Assembly: GCA_947564465.1 (NCBI GenBank)
Contig: CANOCV010000003.1
Span: forward strand, 32,991 to 96,990
From: an uncultured Roseburia sp.
GTDB lineage: Bacteria > Bacillota > Clostridia > Lachnospirales > Lachnospiraceae
Reading direction: 5' to 3'
DNA: 64,000 nt
The notes under the pieces are model-generated. The model was not told the origin of the DNA and did no database searches. It was given only the letters and a program-made list of their open reading frames with translations. The position numbers and the translations under genes were made by a program. Of the stretch, positions 42,704 through 51,720 are shown in pieces. Each line of letters begins with the position of its first letter. The stretch's first letter is position 1.

Positions 42704-44392
42704 ATGGACAAAGAAATGAAAAAGGGACAGGTTTATGAAGGGATAATTGAAAGAGTAGATTTTCCAAACAAAGGAATCATTGCGGCGGAGGATGGAAAAT
42801 ACGTTACGGTTAAAAACGGAATTTGCGGTCAAAGGGTATCATTCTCGGTCAATAAGGTGCGAAAAGGAAAGTGTGAGGGGCGTATATTGGAGGTTTTGGA
42901 GAGATCTCCTCTGGAGCTTGAACAGCCGCCATGTGCGCATTTCGGTTCCTGTGGAGGCTGCACGTATTTGAGTCTGCCCTATGAGGAGCAACTGCATCAG
43001 AAGGAGGAGCAGGTGAAGAGGCTTTTGGAAGCGGTGATTGACTATGAGTATCAATTTCTGCCGATAAAGCCAAGTCCAAGGCAGTTTGCTTATCGAAATA
43101 AGATGGAGTTTACGTTTGGAGACGAGTATAAGGACGGTCCGCTGGCTCTTGGAATGCATAAGCGTGGCAGCTTTTATGATATTGTATCCGTATCGGACTG
43201 TCAGATTGTGGATGAGGATTACAGAAAGATTTTAAGGTGTGTCCGGCAGTTTTTTGGGGAACGGAGGATTTCGTTCTACCACAGACTGCGCCATACGGGA
43301 TATCTGCGTCACCTTCTTGTCAGAAAGGCTGTGAAAACGGGGGAGATTTTGATTGATCTTGTGACGGCGTCGCCGGAAGCCGGACAGAACGAAGATGAGC
43401 TTTTGGATGGAATGGTGCAGGAGCTTAGGAGACTTTCTCTTCAGGGAGTGATTACCGGAATTTTACATACAAGGAATGACGGTGTTGCGGATACGGTTGC
43501 GGACGAGGGAACCGACATTTTATACGGAAGGGATTACTTTTATGAGGAATTGCTTGGACTGCGCTTTAAGATATCGCCGTTTTCCTTTTTTCAGACCAAT
43601 TCTTTGGGTGCGGAGGTTTTGTATCAGACGGCCAGAGACTTCATCGGGGACAGCCTAAAGGCACCGGAAGATGGGGATGCAGGAAGTGTTGTATTTGATT
43701 TGTACAGCGGTACCGGCACAATTGCCCAGATTCTTTCTCCGGTGGCAAAGAAGGTGGTCGGTGTGGAAATTGTGGAAGAGGCAGTGGAGGCGGCAAAAGA
43801 AAATGCGGCGTTAAATGGGCTTGGTAACTGTGAGTTTATTGCCGGAGATGTTTTGAAGGTTTTGGATGGCATCACGGAAAAGCCGGATTTTATCGTGCTC
43901 GATCCGCCGCGTGATGGAATTCATCCGAAGGCGTTGGAGAAGATTATCCGTTACGGCGTAGAGAAGATGCTTTATATTTCCTGCAAGCCAACCAGTCTCG
44001 CAAGGGATTTAGAGATTCTTCAGGCACGGGGATATGTGGTTGAGAGGGTATGCTGTGTGGATATGTTTCCGGCTACGGCGAATATAGAAAGTATCGTGTT
44101 GCTTTCAAAACTTCATACAAAACAGAATATAGAAGTGGAATTGGAAATGAGCGAGCTTGATTTGACGGCTGCGGAGAGCAAAGCCACTTATGAGGAAATT
44201 AAACAGTATGTGCTTGATAGATATGGATTGAAAGTATCCAGTTTGAATATTGATCAGATTAAAGCAAAGTGTGGTATTATCGAGCGTGAGAATTATAATA
44301 CGGCAAAGAACGAAAATGTTAAGCAGCCAAACTGCACAGAAGAAAAAGAAAATGCAATAAAAAACGCGTTCAAATATTTTCAAATGATTTAA
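42704..44392 (+). CDS. rlmD: 23S rRNA (uracil-5-)-methyltransferase RlmD/RumA type, with extra C-terminal domain
   Basis: 562 residues, about 100 longer than usual. Order: TRAM (residues 8-60), Fe-S Cys set (CAHFGSCGGCTYL and later SDCQIV), methyltransferase domain with FDLYSGTGTIAQIL, DPPRDGIHPKAL, and catalytic Cys in ISCKPTSLARDL. It methylates U1939-type positions. The last 85 residues (SELDLTAAESKATYEEIK, then VLDRYGLKVSSLNIDQIK, KQPNCTEEKENAI) form a separate helical module that also occurs on other Clostridia methyltransferases. Start codon has no strong ribosome site; ATG 42716 is an alternative. Confidence 0.92.
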   Translation: MDKEMKKGQVYEGIIERVDFPNKGIIAAEDGKYVTVKNGICGQRVSFSVNKVRKGKCEGRILEVLERSPLELEQPPCAHFGSCGGCTYLSLPYEEQLHQKEEQVKRLLEAVIDYEYQFLPIKPSPRQFAYRNKMEFTFGDEYKDGPLALGMHKRGSFYDIVSVSDCQIVDEDYRKILRCVRQFFGERRISFYHRLRHTGYLRHLLVRKAVKTGEILIDLVTASPEAGQNEDELLDGMVQELRRLSLQGVITGILHTRNDGVADTVADEGTDILYGRDYFYEELLGLRFKISPFSFFQTNSLGAEVLYQTARDFIGDSLKAPEDGDAGSVVFDLYSGTGTIAQILSPVAKKVVGVEIVEEAVEAAKENAALNGLGNCEFIAGDVLKVLDGITEKPDFIVLDPPRDGIHPKALEKIIRYGVEKMLYISCKPTSLARDLEILQARGYVVERVCCVDMFPATANIESIVLLSKLHTKQNIEVELEMSELDLTAAESKATYEEIKQYVLDRYGLKVSSLNIDQIKAKCGIIERENYNTAKNENVKQPNCTEEKENAIKNAFKYFQMI

Positions 44393-44405
44393 ATGGGAGG
44401 ATAAA

Positions 44406-46776
44406 ATGCTAAAAAAGATAAAGTTTAAAGGGGGCTTTTTTAATGAAGAAAAAGAGCTGAAATTATTTATGAATGAAGATAGAATATCAGTTCTTTACGG
44501 GAAAATGGCTCTGGAAAAAGTACTATTTCTAATGCTGTGCGTAAGGCAAAAGGGGATGTAGTTGATGATATAGTCCAAGCCACATTACTTGATGAAAAAG
44601 ATATGGCTTTTGTGGATACGCAGTGTATTCATGTGTTTAATGAAGATTATGTGAGTTCACGTGTTAAAATACGAGACGATGGGTTGAATGCAATTATTCT
44701 TTTGGGCGAACTAGGTAATCTTGAAGATAAAATATTGGATTTGGAACTTAGAATTGAAGCTGAATCTAAAAGAAATGCAGAACTTAAAACAGTTGCTGGC
44801 GAATATAAAGACAAAGATAATATAAAGTCTCCAAGCAACTGTAAATTTCAGATTAACCTTGGATTGTCTGGAAATGGACATTGGGCTGAGCGAGAAAAGA
44901 TTATTAATAATGGTAAACGCAATGCCAGCGTTACGGATAAAGTAATGGATTCTATTATCGCATTGCAACCTGCTGAAACATTGGCGGATTTGAGAAAACG
45001 TTATGAAGAGAATCTTCAACTGTTAAGTCAGGTAATAGCTAATGAAGCGGCTCAGATTAGAAGTACTGTGAAATTGAATGTTCCATATGATGAAAAGGTA
45101 TTACAAAATCTTCTTTCACAGAAGGTTGAAAGACCTACGTTGTCAGATCGTGAGCAATATCTTCTTCAGCTTATTGATGACGGGAAATTAGATCAAATTA
45201 GTGAAATGAAGTCAGTATTTTCGAAAGAAAAGACAAAGAAATGTCCTTTTTGTTTTCAAGAAATCTCAGATCAAGGTAAACGAGATTTGATTGGTAGTAT
45301 AGAGAAAGTATTATCGAAAGAGGTTGATATTCATGAGGAAAAACTCAAAAAATGCATCATACAGGAATTGAATGTTGATTTTTCTGGTATGGATGTCTTG
45401 AATTCACCTAATTATATAAAGTGTAAAGATGTAGTGGAAGAAATCAATAAAGAGATATTTAAGATACGAGAAATTATTCTTAAAAAGATTAATCATCCGT
45501 ATACACCTATTACTGATTTTGAGAGCTGCCTGATTGATAAACTTGAGCAATATGAGTTGTTTAGGACTAAGTTACAGCAGGAAATAGAAAATTATAACAA
45601 TGCAGTTAAAAAATTGGAACGCTTAAAAGGAATCTCACAAATGATAATGCAGCCATTGCACATTATGAGGTTTCTAGCGATATTAAGTTATGGAAGCAAG
45701 CCTTGGGGGAACAGAAGAAAGCTGATGAAGCATTAAAGGAATCTGACGAGAAAATCAAAAATCTCAATGATGAGCTGAATATCTTAAAATCTCGAAAGAA
45801 AAACATAAAAATAGCAGTCAGTTTGATTAATAAGAGCCTTAGATTTGTGTTCTTTTCAAAGGATAGATTAGAAATCAAAGTTGAAGGTGATAAATATGTA
45901 TTGTATGCCCACGGAAAAGCAGTAAAGCCTAACAATGTGTCTGTTGGTGAAAGAAATATTATTACTTTATGCTATTTTTTTACAGAACTGATTATGAATC
46001 AGGAGGCGAAAGACGGGTATTCAAAAAAACTAATCCTTGTTATTGATGATCCCATATCAAGTTTTGATTTTGAAAACAAAGTGGGAATTATGTCACTGCT
46101 GAAAGCAAAGGTAGCCGATATTATTAAAACCAATCCAGAAAGCCAAATTCTAGTGATGACACATGATATTCAGTGTTTATATGATCTTCAAAAAATTGGA
46201 GAAGAGGTTTGCAACGAATATAAGCGAGAAAGCAACGGGCAAAGGAAAGTTACATATGCTTGTTGTGAATTAAAAAACAAAGAGATTATTCCATTCAGTT
46301 ACACAAAACGAAACGAATATTCTGAGATTTTGAAAGCTGTATATGATTATGCTTGTGGTAAGAATGCGAATGACACTCTGATTGTTGGGAATTTAATGCG
46401 ACGAGTGATGGAGGCGTTCTCAACATTTGTGTATAAAAAGGGAATAGCAGAGATTTCCTGTGATGATACGATTTTGCAACAGATTGGAGACAAAGATTAC
46501 ATTGATTATTTCAAGAATTTAATGTATAGGCTTGTGCTTAATGGCGATAGTCATATGCTAGAGAGAACAAATAGTCTGGATGACATGGATTATTTGAATT
46601 TTTTAAGTGATGAAGAGCGACGAAGAACTGCACAGGAAGTTATTTGTTTCGTTTATTTATTAAATAAAAGGCATGTTTTGGCACACTTGGAAGGAAAGCA
46701 AAACATTGAAACCAACATTCAAAAGTGGTGTGCAGATATAAAAAGTTTTTGTGCAGGTGATGAAGTGACGGTGTGA
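44406..46776 (+). pseudogene. AAA_13/RloC-like ATPase with Zn hook, broken by two frameshifts
   Basis: ATG 44406 (GGGAGGATAAA) starts a frame that fails within the Walker A: GGGAAAATGGCTCTGG lacks one A needed for GKNGSGKST. From there 44537-45736 is open; near 45625-45630 another A is missing in cttaaaagg, after which the 45703-46776 frame continues. Restored length would be 790 residues: Walker A, coiled coil, Zn hook KCPFCFQEI, second coiled coil, signature VSVGERN, Walker B LILVIDDPISSFD and MTHD. This class includes RloC/PrrC-type anticodon nucleases and related defence ATPases. Both breaks are single-A losses. Confidence 0.75.
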
Positions 46777-47046
46777 TTATGGTTGCATTATATTCCATGG
46801 GAATTAAGGACGTGGTCTATATTTAACCAAAGACAGGTGATAAAATGATTTCTATATTAAGGTATTTTTAAGATTATCGGGGAAACGCAATTTGAATGTA
46901 AGGAGAAATCGTAATGTATCGAAGTAGTCGATACTGACTTTGCCTAAGAATACACCTAAAACAATTTATGCTTTGCCAAATGTGGATGCAAGAATAAGAA
47001 AAAGATGAATATGGTAATTGGCAAATAGGAATATGGGAGGTGTTTT
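46777..47046 (+). other. Gap with a possible coding scrap before the DUF1016 gene
   Basis: 270 bp without a gene. A short open stretch at about 46932-47010 reads LTLPKNTPKTIYALPNVDARI, which looks like real protein sequence but has no start and no upstream continuation. It may be a remnant of a restriction or defence gene lost between the ATPase and the nuclease. No promoter recognised. Confidence 0.25.
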
Positions 47047-48123
47047 ATGGATAAGCGCAAGCGGATGGGAAAAGATAAAGAAGGAGTGATTTTTCCGGTT
47101 GCTCCGAATCTTTCTGAAATGGGTGATAGTTATTTGCAATTTATAGAAGAAATTAAGAAAGAAATTCGGAAGCAGAGAGTTTCGGTTGTAATGAACGCCA
47201 ATACAAGTATGATTTGCCTTTACTGGAATATTGGCAGGGCTATTTTGAAAAAACAAGAGGAAGAGGGTTGGGGTGCAAAGGTTATCGACCGTATGTCAAA
47301 GGATCTGAAAATTGCTTTTCCAGAAATGTCCGGCTTTTCTCCACGTAATATTAAGTATATGCGCAAATTTGCCCAGTGCTGGGTGGATTATGAAATTGTG
47401 CAACGGGTCGTTGCACAAATACCATGGCGGACAAATATTGCTTTGATGGATAAATTAAAAACACAGGAAGAACGAATATGGTATGCTGGTAAAACAATAG
47501 AAAATGGTTGGAGTAAAACGATACTTGAGTTACAGATACAAAGTAAGTTAATGGAACGTACCGGAAAAACAGTCAACAATTTTCCTGTGGCACTGCCACC
47601 GCTTGATTCTGATATGGCGAATCAGATATTTAAAGATCCTTATTTGTTTGACTTTTTGGGAACCGATATGCCAAGACGTGAAGTGGAAATAGAACAGAAA
47701 CTAACAGAACATATTCAAAGTTTTCTTTTAGAATTAGGACAGGGATTTGCATTTGTTGGTCGGCAGGTTCATTTAGAGGTTGGAGGACAGGATTTTTATT
47801 TGGATCTTTTGTTTTATCACTTGAAATTACGCTGCTATGTTGTGATAGAATTAAAAGCCTGTGATTTTGAGCCGGGATTTATCAGTCAGTTAAATATGTA
47901 TCAGAATATAGTAAATGATATTTTGTGCCATCCTGATGATAAACCTACAATCGGACTTTTGTTGGTTAAGGGTAAGAATAAAACTGTAGTGGAATATTCT
48001 TTATCTGGTTATCAGAATCCGATTGGTGTTGCAGATTGGCAGAATCAGTTGACACAGTCTTTGCCAGAGGAGTTCCAGAGCAGCTTGCCTTCTATTGAAG
48101 AAATAGAAAAAGAATTAGAATAA
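47047..48123 (+). CDS. DUF1016/YhcG PD-(D/E)XK nuclease
   Basis: 358 residues. The N-terminal domain (about 20-170) is the DUF1016_N helical fold (LYWNIGRAILKKQEEEGWG, FPEMSGFSPRNIKYMRKF). The C-terminal domain is the PD-(D/E)XK nuclease with FVGRQVHLEVGGQDFYLDLLFYH and the lysine strand CYVVIELKACDF. These proteins often sit beside defence and type I R-M genes and are thought to cleave DNA. GGGAGGTG site. It is intact, in contrast to the broken ATPase upstream with which it probably formed a pair. Confidence 0.9.
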   Translation: MDKRKRMGKDKEGVIFPVAPNLSEMGDSYLQFIEEIKKEIRKQRVSVVMNANTSMICLYWNIGRAILKKQEEEGWGAKVIDRMSKDLKIAFPEMSGFSPRNIKYMRKFAQCWVDYEIVQRVVAQIPWRTNIALMDKLKTQEERIWYAGKTIENGWSKTILELQIQSKLMERTGKTVNNFPVALPPLDSDMANQIFKDPYLFDFLGTDMPRREVEIEQKLTEHIQSFLLELGQGFAFVGRQVHLEVGGQDFYLDLLFYHLKLRCYVVIELKACDFEPGFISQLNMYQNIVNDILCHPDDKPTIGLLLVKGKNKTVVEYSLSGYQNPIGVADWQNQLTQSLPEEFQSSLPSIEEIEKELE

Positions 48124-48167
48124 TAACAAAATTGATAAAAAAGTGCAACGGTAGTTGCATAAATGGG

Positions 48168-48302
48168 ATGTTGACTGTAATGGATGGTCGGCGTCCTAAA
48201 TCAATTCGGTTTAAGCTACCGATTATTGAAAATGATTTAAGTATAGGTTTGGACAACGATGAACACGTTGAAACCGTTTGTTGTCTAAGCCGCATAAAAT
48301 GA
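48168..48302 (+). CDS. Possible small ORF (44 aa), unrecognised
   Basis: ATG 48168 to TGA 48302: basic start (MLTVMDGRRPKSIRFKLP), acidic middle (IIENDLSIGLDNDEHVE) and CCLSRIK end. No recognised family and no strong ribosome site. It ends 16 nt before the stop codon of the integrase fragment, so the sequence could instead belong to an attachment region or another remnant. Confidence 0.25.
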   Translation: MLTVMDGRRPKSIRFKLPIIENDLSIGLDNDEHVETVCCLSRIK

Positions 48303-48317
48303 GGATTTACAAGGGCT

Positions 48318-48700
48318 TCAAGAGTGTGTAAATGACGGTGTTGCCACCGATTTGCCACCCATTTTTTCGGTGTCATGCACGTAGGTCTGTAACGTAGTTG
48401 TGATATTGGAATGTCCAAGTCTTGTCCGAATGTCCTTTACGTTTGCTCCGGCTTCAATCAACATGGTTGCGTGGGTGTGCCGTAGGGAATGGTAATCAAA
48501 GGCAAGCTGCAATTCCCTATGGATGACCCTTGAACAGTATTTGAAAGAATCCGTGGAAGTATATTGCCCGTTCTCTGCGATGCATATAAGCCGGACACGT
48601 TGCAGCCGGCTTTCCATGCACTTCTGGACAGGAACTACACGCCACATGTCATTGCCTTTCTCGTCAGCTTCTTTCTTCAGGACATGATCGCTGTTCAGAG
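48318..48700 (-). pseudogene. C-terminal fragment of a tyrosine recombinase/integrase
   Basis: The frame reads LQLAFDYHSLRHTHATMLIEAG, DIRTRLGHSNITTTLQTYVHDTE: the Arg-His, His and Tyr of the catalytic core are all present, and the end is intact. The N-terminal DNA-binding half and first catalytic Arg region are missing; upstream the frame runs into unrelated sequence antisense to a nitroreductase scrap. A remnant of an integrated element of Tn916 or phage type. Confidence 0.8.
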
Positions 48701-48815
48701 CGAAGAAGGTCTTGCAAAGATCAGCAAAGCTGCTGGCATCTACGGTGCGCCACTGGCAATTATCGTCTGCGCTGACCACAACAAAGCATGGGTTCGCCCT
48801 TTTGATGCAATGGTC
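48690..48815 (+). pseudogene. Nitroreductase fragment
   Basis: About 40 codons on the plus strand read LAKISKAAGIYGAPLAIIVCADHNKAWVRPFD, the FMN-proximal segment of small nitroreductases. Both ends are cut: integrase-derived sequence before, toxin remnant after. Not a functional gene. Confidence 0.7.
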
Positions 48816-48884
48816 CAAAGTCAGGCGGATTTCGACGCATTTTAGCATGAGAAAAGGAACAGCAGATGTGTGCCGTTCCTTTTT

Positions 48885-48989
48885 TTCGGCAGTCTCCGGA
48901 ACCATAAGCGTGAAAGCAATGTAAGTGTAGATTTCTTTCAAGTCGCCTATTGCTTCCGGGGAATAGACAACGGAATAGGTGTCGCTCAT
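48885..48989 (-). pseudogene. Truncated RelE/ParE-family toxin, N-terminal 34 residues
   Basis: MSDTYSVVYSPEAIGDLKEIYTYIAF then VPETA is the start of a RelE/ParE-type toxin; the rest is replaced by foreign sequence. Its ATG overlaps the stop of the antitoxin gene by 4 bp, as in intact toxin-antitoxin operons. The catalytic part is lost. Confidence 0.75.
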
Positions 48990-49291
48990 ATTCCAAAATC
49001 CCGCGCAAGTTCAGCATCGACCTCATCTGCCGTATAGGTCCTGCCGGACTTTAAGGATTCCACGCCTTTGGTAAGTTCAGCATCCAGTTCGGTACGGCTC
49101 ATGCCGCCGATGGCTGTCGGTTTTGTGCGTGGAAGATGCAGGTCAAGAGGCAGTCCTTTTGTAAGGACGATCTGGCTGTAGAGCATCTGGATTGCGCTGG
49201 ATGGAGAAATGCCGAGCTGGGCAAGGATGCCCTCGGCGTTTTCTTTTAAGTTTGTATCAATGCGTGCGTAAACTGCGGACGTATTTGCCAT
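48986..49291 (-). CDS. RelB/DinJ-family antitoxin
   Basis: Start at ATG 49291 with AAAGGAG upstream; the longer frame to 49354 lacks a site. 101 residues: ribbon-helix-helix start ANTSAVYARIDTNLKENAEGIL, then GISPSSAIQMLYSQIVLTKGLP as in DinJ. An intact orphan antitoxin whose toxin is truncated, so it may persist as a repressor or simply decay. Confidence 0.85.
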   Translation of the reverse strand: MANTSAVYARIDTNLKENAEGILAQLGISPSSAIQMLYSQIVLTKGLPLDLHLPRTKPTAIGGMSRTELDAELTKGVESLKSGRTYTADEVDAELARDFGI

Positions 49292-49396
49292 TCGTATCAC
49301 ACTCCTTTTTTCTTTAGTATACCCGATACTGTCGGCAAATGCAAGCAATCGCAAGCGAATTTTAAATAATGTTCATTTTATGGGAGGTGACTGCAC

Positions 49397-49486
49397 ATGG
49401 CTTCGAGGTCGCTGAAGGGCATTACTGTTGAGATTGACGGTTCGATCACAGGCTTGCAGTCTGCTCTGAAAGAAGTGAATACCTAA
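49397..49486 (+). pseudogene. Phage tail tape-measure protein, N-terminal scrap
   Basis: Behind GGGAGGTGACTGC a 29-codon frame MASRSLKGITVEIDGSIT, GLQSALKEVN matches the conserved start of Siphoviridae-type tape-measure proteins, then stops at TAA. The remaining kilobases of that gene are missing. Evidence for a deleted prophage. Confidence 0.65.
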
Positions 49487-49749
49487 ATCAAGAAGAAGGT
49501 TATAGGGCGGAGAAGTTCATAGAATACACGGATGGGGCGCAGCCTTTGACGGGGATGGATACGGACTTCATGCTGAAAACGCTGGATCACATCAAAGTCT
49601 TTGAGGATGGGACGTTGCTGGTGGTGTTTTTGGATGGAACCGAGATTGAATGTAAAAAAAAGAGGAGTAAGAAAAGAGGCCGATTGGGAGTTTTGCGATT
49701 CCTGATCGGTCTTTTTTCTTGCTCTTTTTCAGATAGTAAACACAAGTAG
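49477..49749 (+). pseudogene. C-terminal scrap of a large serine recombinase
   Basis: In the frame following the tape-measure scrap: EGYRAEKFIEYTDGAQPL then MLKTLDHIKVFEDGTLLVVFLDGTEIEC, the typical last part of resolvase/integrase-type serine recombinases of conjugative elements. No catalytic domain is left. A stem with T-run (about 49673-49728) overlaps its end and could be the terminator of the lost element. Confidence 0.65.
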
Positions 49750-49818
49750 AATGTAGTACAATATATATTATTGAAGTGATCTGTATGGATTTTAGTTTTC
49801 AATGTTGGGGAAAGAATT

Positions 49819-50696
49819 ATGGATAGCCATCAAGCTACAGAACAATTATTGGGTTATGTATATCAGATACGATATGCATTATATTATTTATTGACGCAGG
49901 AAGATGAACGTGCACAAATAAGTGTAGAGAAATTTGATGATATCGCAGTTAGCTATGATGGAATAGTAGATACATTAGTGCAGCTTAAGCATCATGTAAA
50001 AACAACTGGGGATTTAACAGATGCAAGCGCTGATCTTTGGCGTACTATAAAAGTATAGATGGATGCGGTTAAGCAAGAGGAAAATATCATAGATACAACT
50101 CGTTTTTTGATAATAACAACTGCCATAGCTCCTAAAAATACAGCAGCATATTATTTGAAGGATGACACAGATAAGCGAAACATTGAAATGGCATACACAA
50201 TATTAAAACAGGTGGCGCTGACATCAAAAAATCAAGCACATAAGTCATACTATCAGGCTTTTAATGGATTAGGAGAAGATGGTGGAATAAAAATATAATA
50301 CAAGCATTGTGTTCTGAACAACCAGTTTTTATGACGCAGTTTCAGGTAAATTCTCTTCTTGTAGAATTGGGACAACAATACGCCCCAGATAATCTGCCAA
50401 TAAATATTGAAGATTTTTCAGATGAGGAATTAAGTAAACTTGGTGCTGAAGATTTACTATTTTATAAGCAGTTGAAACTTATTTGTTTAGGAAATAAATC
50501 ATTGCAGATTGCGGTTCGAGATTATTATCGAGCATTTAAACAACGAGCAAATTGGGTTAGGAACGATTTGTTATATGTTAATAAATTGGACAATTATGAG
50601 CAGCGACTGATAGATGAGTGGGAACATGTTTTTGCTGAAATGGAAGACGAGAACAAAAGAAGTTGCATACCTATTAAATCCTGCGTTCTGTGGTAG
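49819..50696 (+). pseudogene. Decayed ABC-three-component (ABC-3C) effector, nuclease-like
   Basis: Three consecutive frames form one protein. The first part MDSHQATEQLLGYVYQIRYALYYL, ISVEKFDDIAV, VQLKHHVK resembles Cap4/DUF4297-type PD-(D/E)XK nuclease domains (E, D, QxK). TAG at 50056-50058 replaces a Trp codon (TIKV-stop-MDAVKQ reads on in frame). One A is missing at about 50290 (ggaataaaaatataat), shifting to the third frame, which holds the ABC-3C C-terminal domain (IAVRDYYRAFKQRANWVRNDLL, DNYEQRLIDEWE). The family link is by recognition. Start ATG with GGGG site. Confidence 0.7.
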
Positions 50697-50832
50697 AATT
50701 TTATATGGAGCCGTAAAAAAGTATAATGAAATATCAAACAGGGCATTTCCATTGATTTATTTGGTGTTACCTTTAGTACTTTACAAAAAAAATAAATATT
50801 TTCTGTCACACAGACAAGGGTGCATTGTCTAA
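50614..50832 (+). pseudogene. Truncated ABC-3C middle component
   Basis: In the frame after the effector: KEVAYLLNPAFCGRILYGAVKKYN, FPLIYLVLPLVLYKK, the hallmark of the ABC-3C middle component (helical, about 150+ residues). Only about 50 matching residues remain; it then runs into SHRQGCIV and a stop. The end of the effector appears deleted where the two frames overlap. The ATPase component of such systems is not adjacent. Confidence 0.65.
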
Positions 50833-50853
50833 TTAAGTAGGAGGTAAAAATCT

Positions 50854-51705
50854 ATGAATAAAAAGACGAATGAAGAATTACAGGCTTTGGTAGGCAAAGC
50901 CACAGCAGGGGACAAAAAAGCCCTTGAAACCCTTGTCACAGGTGTGCAGGACATTGTATTTAATTTATCTCTGCGGATGCTCGGCACATTTGCGGATGCG
51001 GAAGATGCCACACAGGATATTTTACTGAAAATGATTACCCATTTATCCTCTTTCAGAGGTGACAGTTCATTTACAACGTGGGTATTCAGCATTGCTGCTA
51101 ATCATCTGAAAAATTACAAAAAGCATATGTTCGCTCACTATCCGCTCCGTTTTGAGTATTATGGAGATGACATAGAAAACGGAAAAATACAGGATGTGCC
51201 AGATTTAACGCAGAATGTGGAAAAGGATATTCTGGCGGAGGAACTGAAAATGTCCTGTACCAACGTGATGCTGCAATGTCTTGATACGGAAAGCAGATGC
51301 ATATTTATATTGGGTACAATGTTTAAGGTTGACAGCCGCATTGCAGGAGATATTTTGGAAATGACCCCAGAAGCGTATCGCCAACGGCTTTCCCGAATAC
51401 GTAAAAAAATGGCTGGATTTCTTGGACAGTATTGCGGAGAATACGGCAGCGGCAAATGTAAATGTAAAGACAGGGTTAATTATGCAATACAAAACCACAG
51501 GATAAATCCACTGCAGCTGGATTATACAGCGGCAACGGAAATTCCTATTAAGACCATGCTTGAGGTAAAAAATGCTATGGAAGATATTGACGATTTATCA
51601 CAGGATTTTTCGTTCTGTAAGTCCTACCAATCTCCCGAACGTACGAGACGCCTGATACAGGAATTATTAGATTCCACGCAGCTTTCCATTATTCAGAATT
51701 CGTAA
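50854..51705 (+). CDS. Sigma-70 family (ECF-like) RNA polymerase sigma factor
   Basis: 283 residues. Region 2: MLGTFADAEDATQDILLKMITHLSSFRGDSSFTTWVFSIAANH. Region 4 HTH: ILEMTPEAYRQRLSRIRKKM. An extra C-terminal part of about 90 residues holds CGEYGSGKCKCKDRVNYAI, a possible small metal-binding site. AGGAGG site. Followed by the DUF2461 gene 15 nt later, probably co-transcribed. No anti-sigma gene is visible. Confidence 0.85.
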   Translation: MNKKTNEELQALVGKATAGDKKALETLVTGVQDIVFNLSLRMLGTFADAEDATQDILLKMITHLSSFRGDSSFTTWVFSIAANHLKNYKKHMFAHYPLRFEYYGDDIENGKIQDVPDLTQNVEKDILAEELKMSCTNVMLQCLDTESRCIFILGTMFKVDSRIAGDILEMTPEAYRQRLSRIRKKMAGFLGQYCGEYGSGKCKCKDRVNYAIQNHRINPLQLDYTAATEIPIKTMLEVKNAMEDIDDLSQDFSFCKSYQSPERTRRLIQELLDSTQLSIIQNS

Positions 51706-51720
51706 AGGAGAAGACAGATT

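Noticed and set aside
44406..46776. The AAA ATPase as the missing ABC-3C ATPase
   Set aside because: It is more than 3 kb away with a nuclease and mobile scraps between, and it has a Zn hook and layout of AAA_13/RloC proteins.
48564..48845. A complete nitroreductase-like gene
   Set aside because: Only about 40 residues match the family; the flanks are antisense to other genes and there is no ribosome site.
48318..48989. A 223-codon ORF as a real gene
   Set aside because: It joins a toxin start, antisense nitroreductase sequence and an integrase tail, three unrelated pieces.
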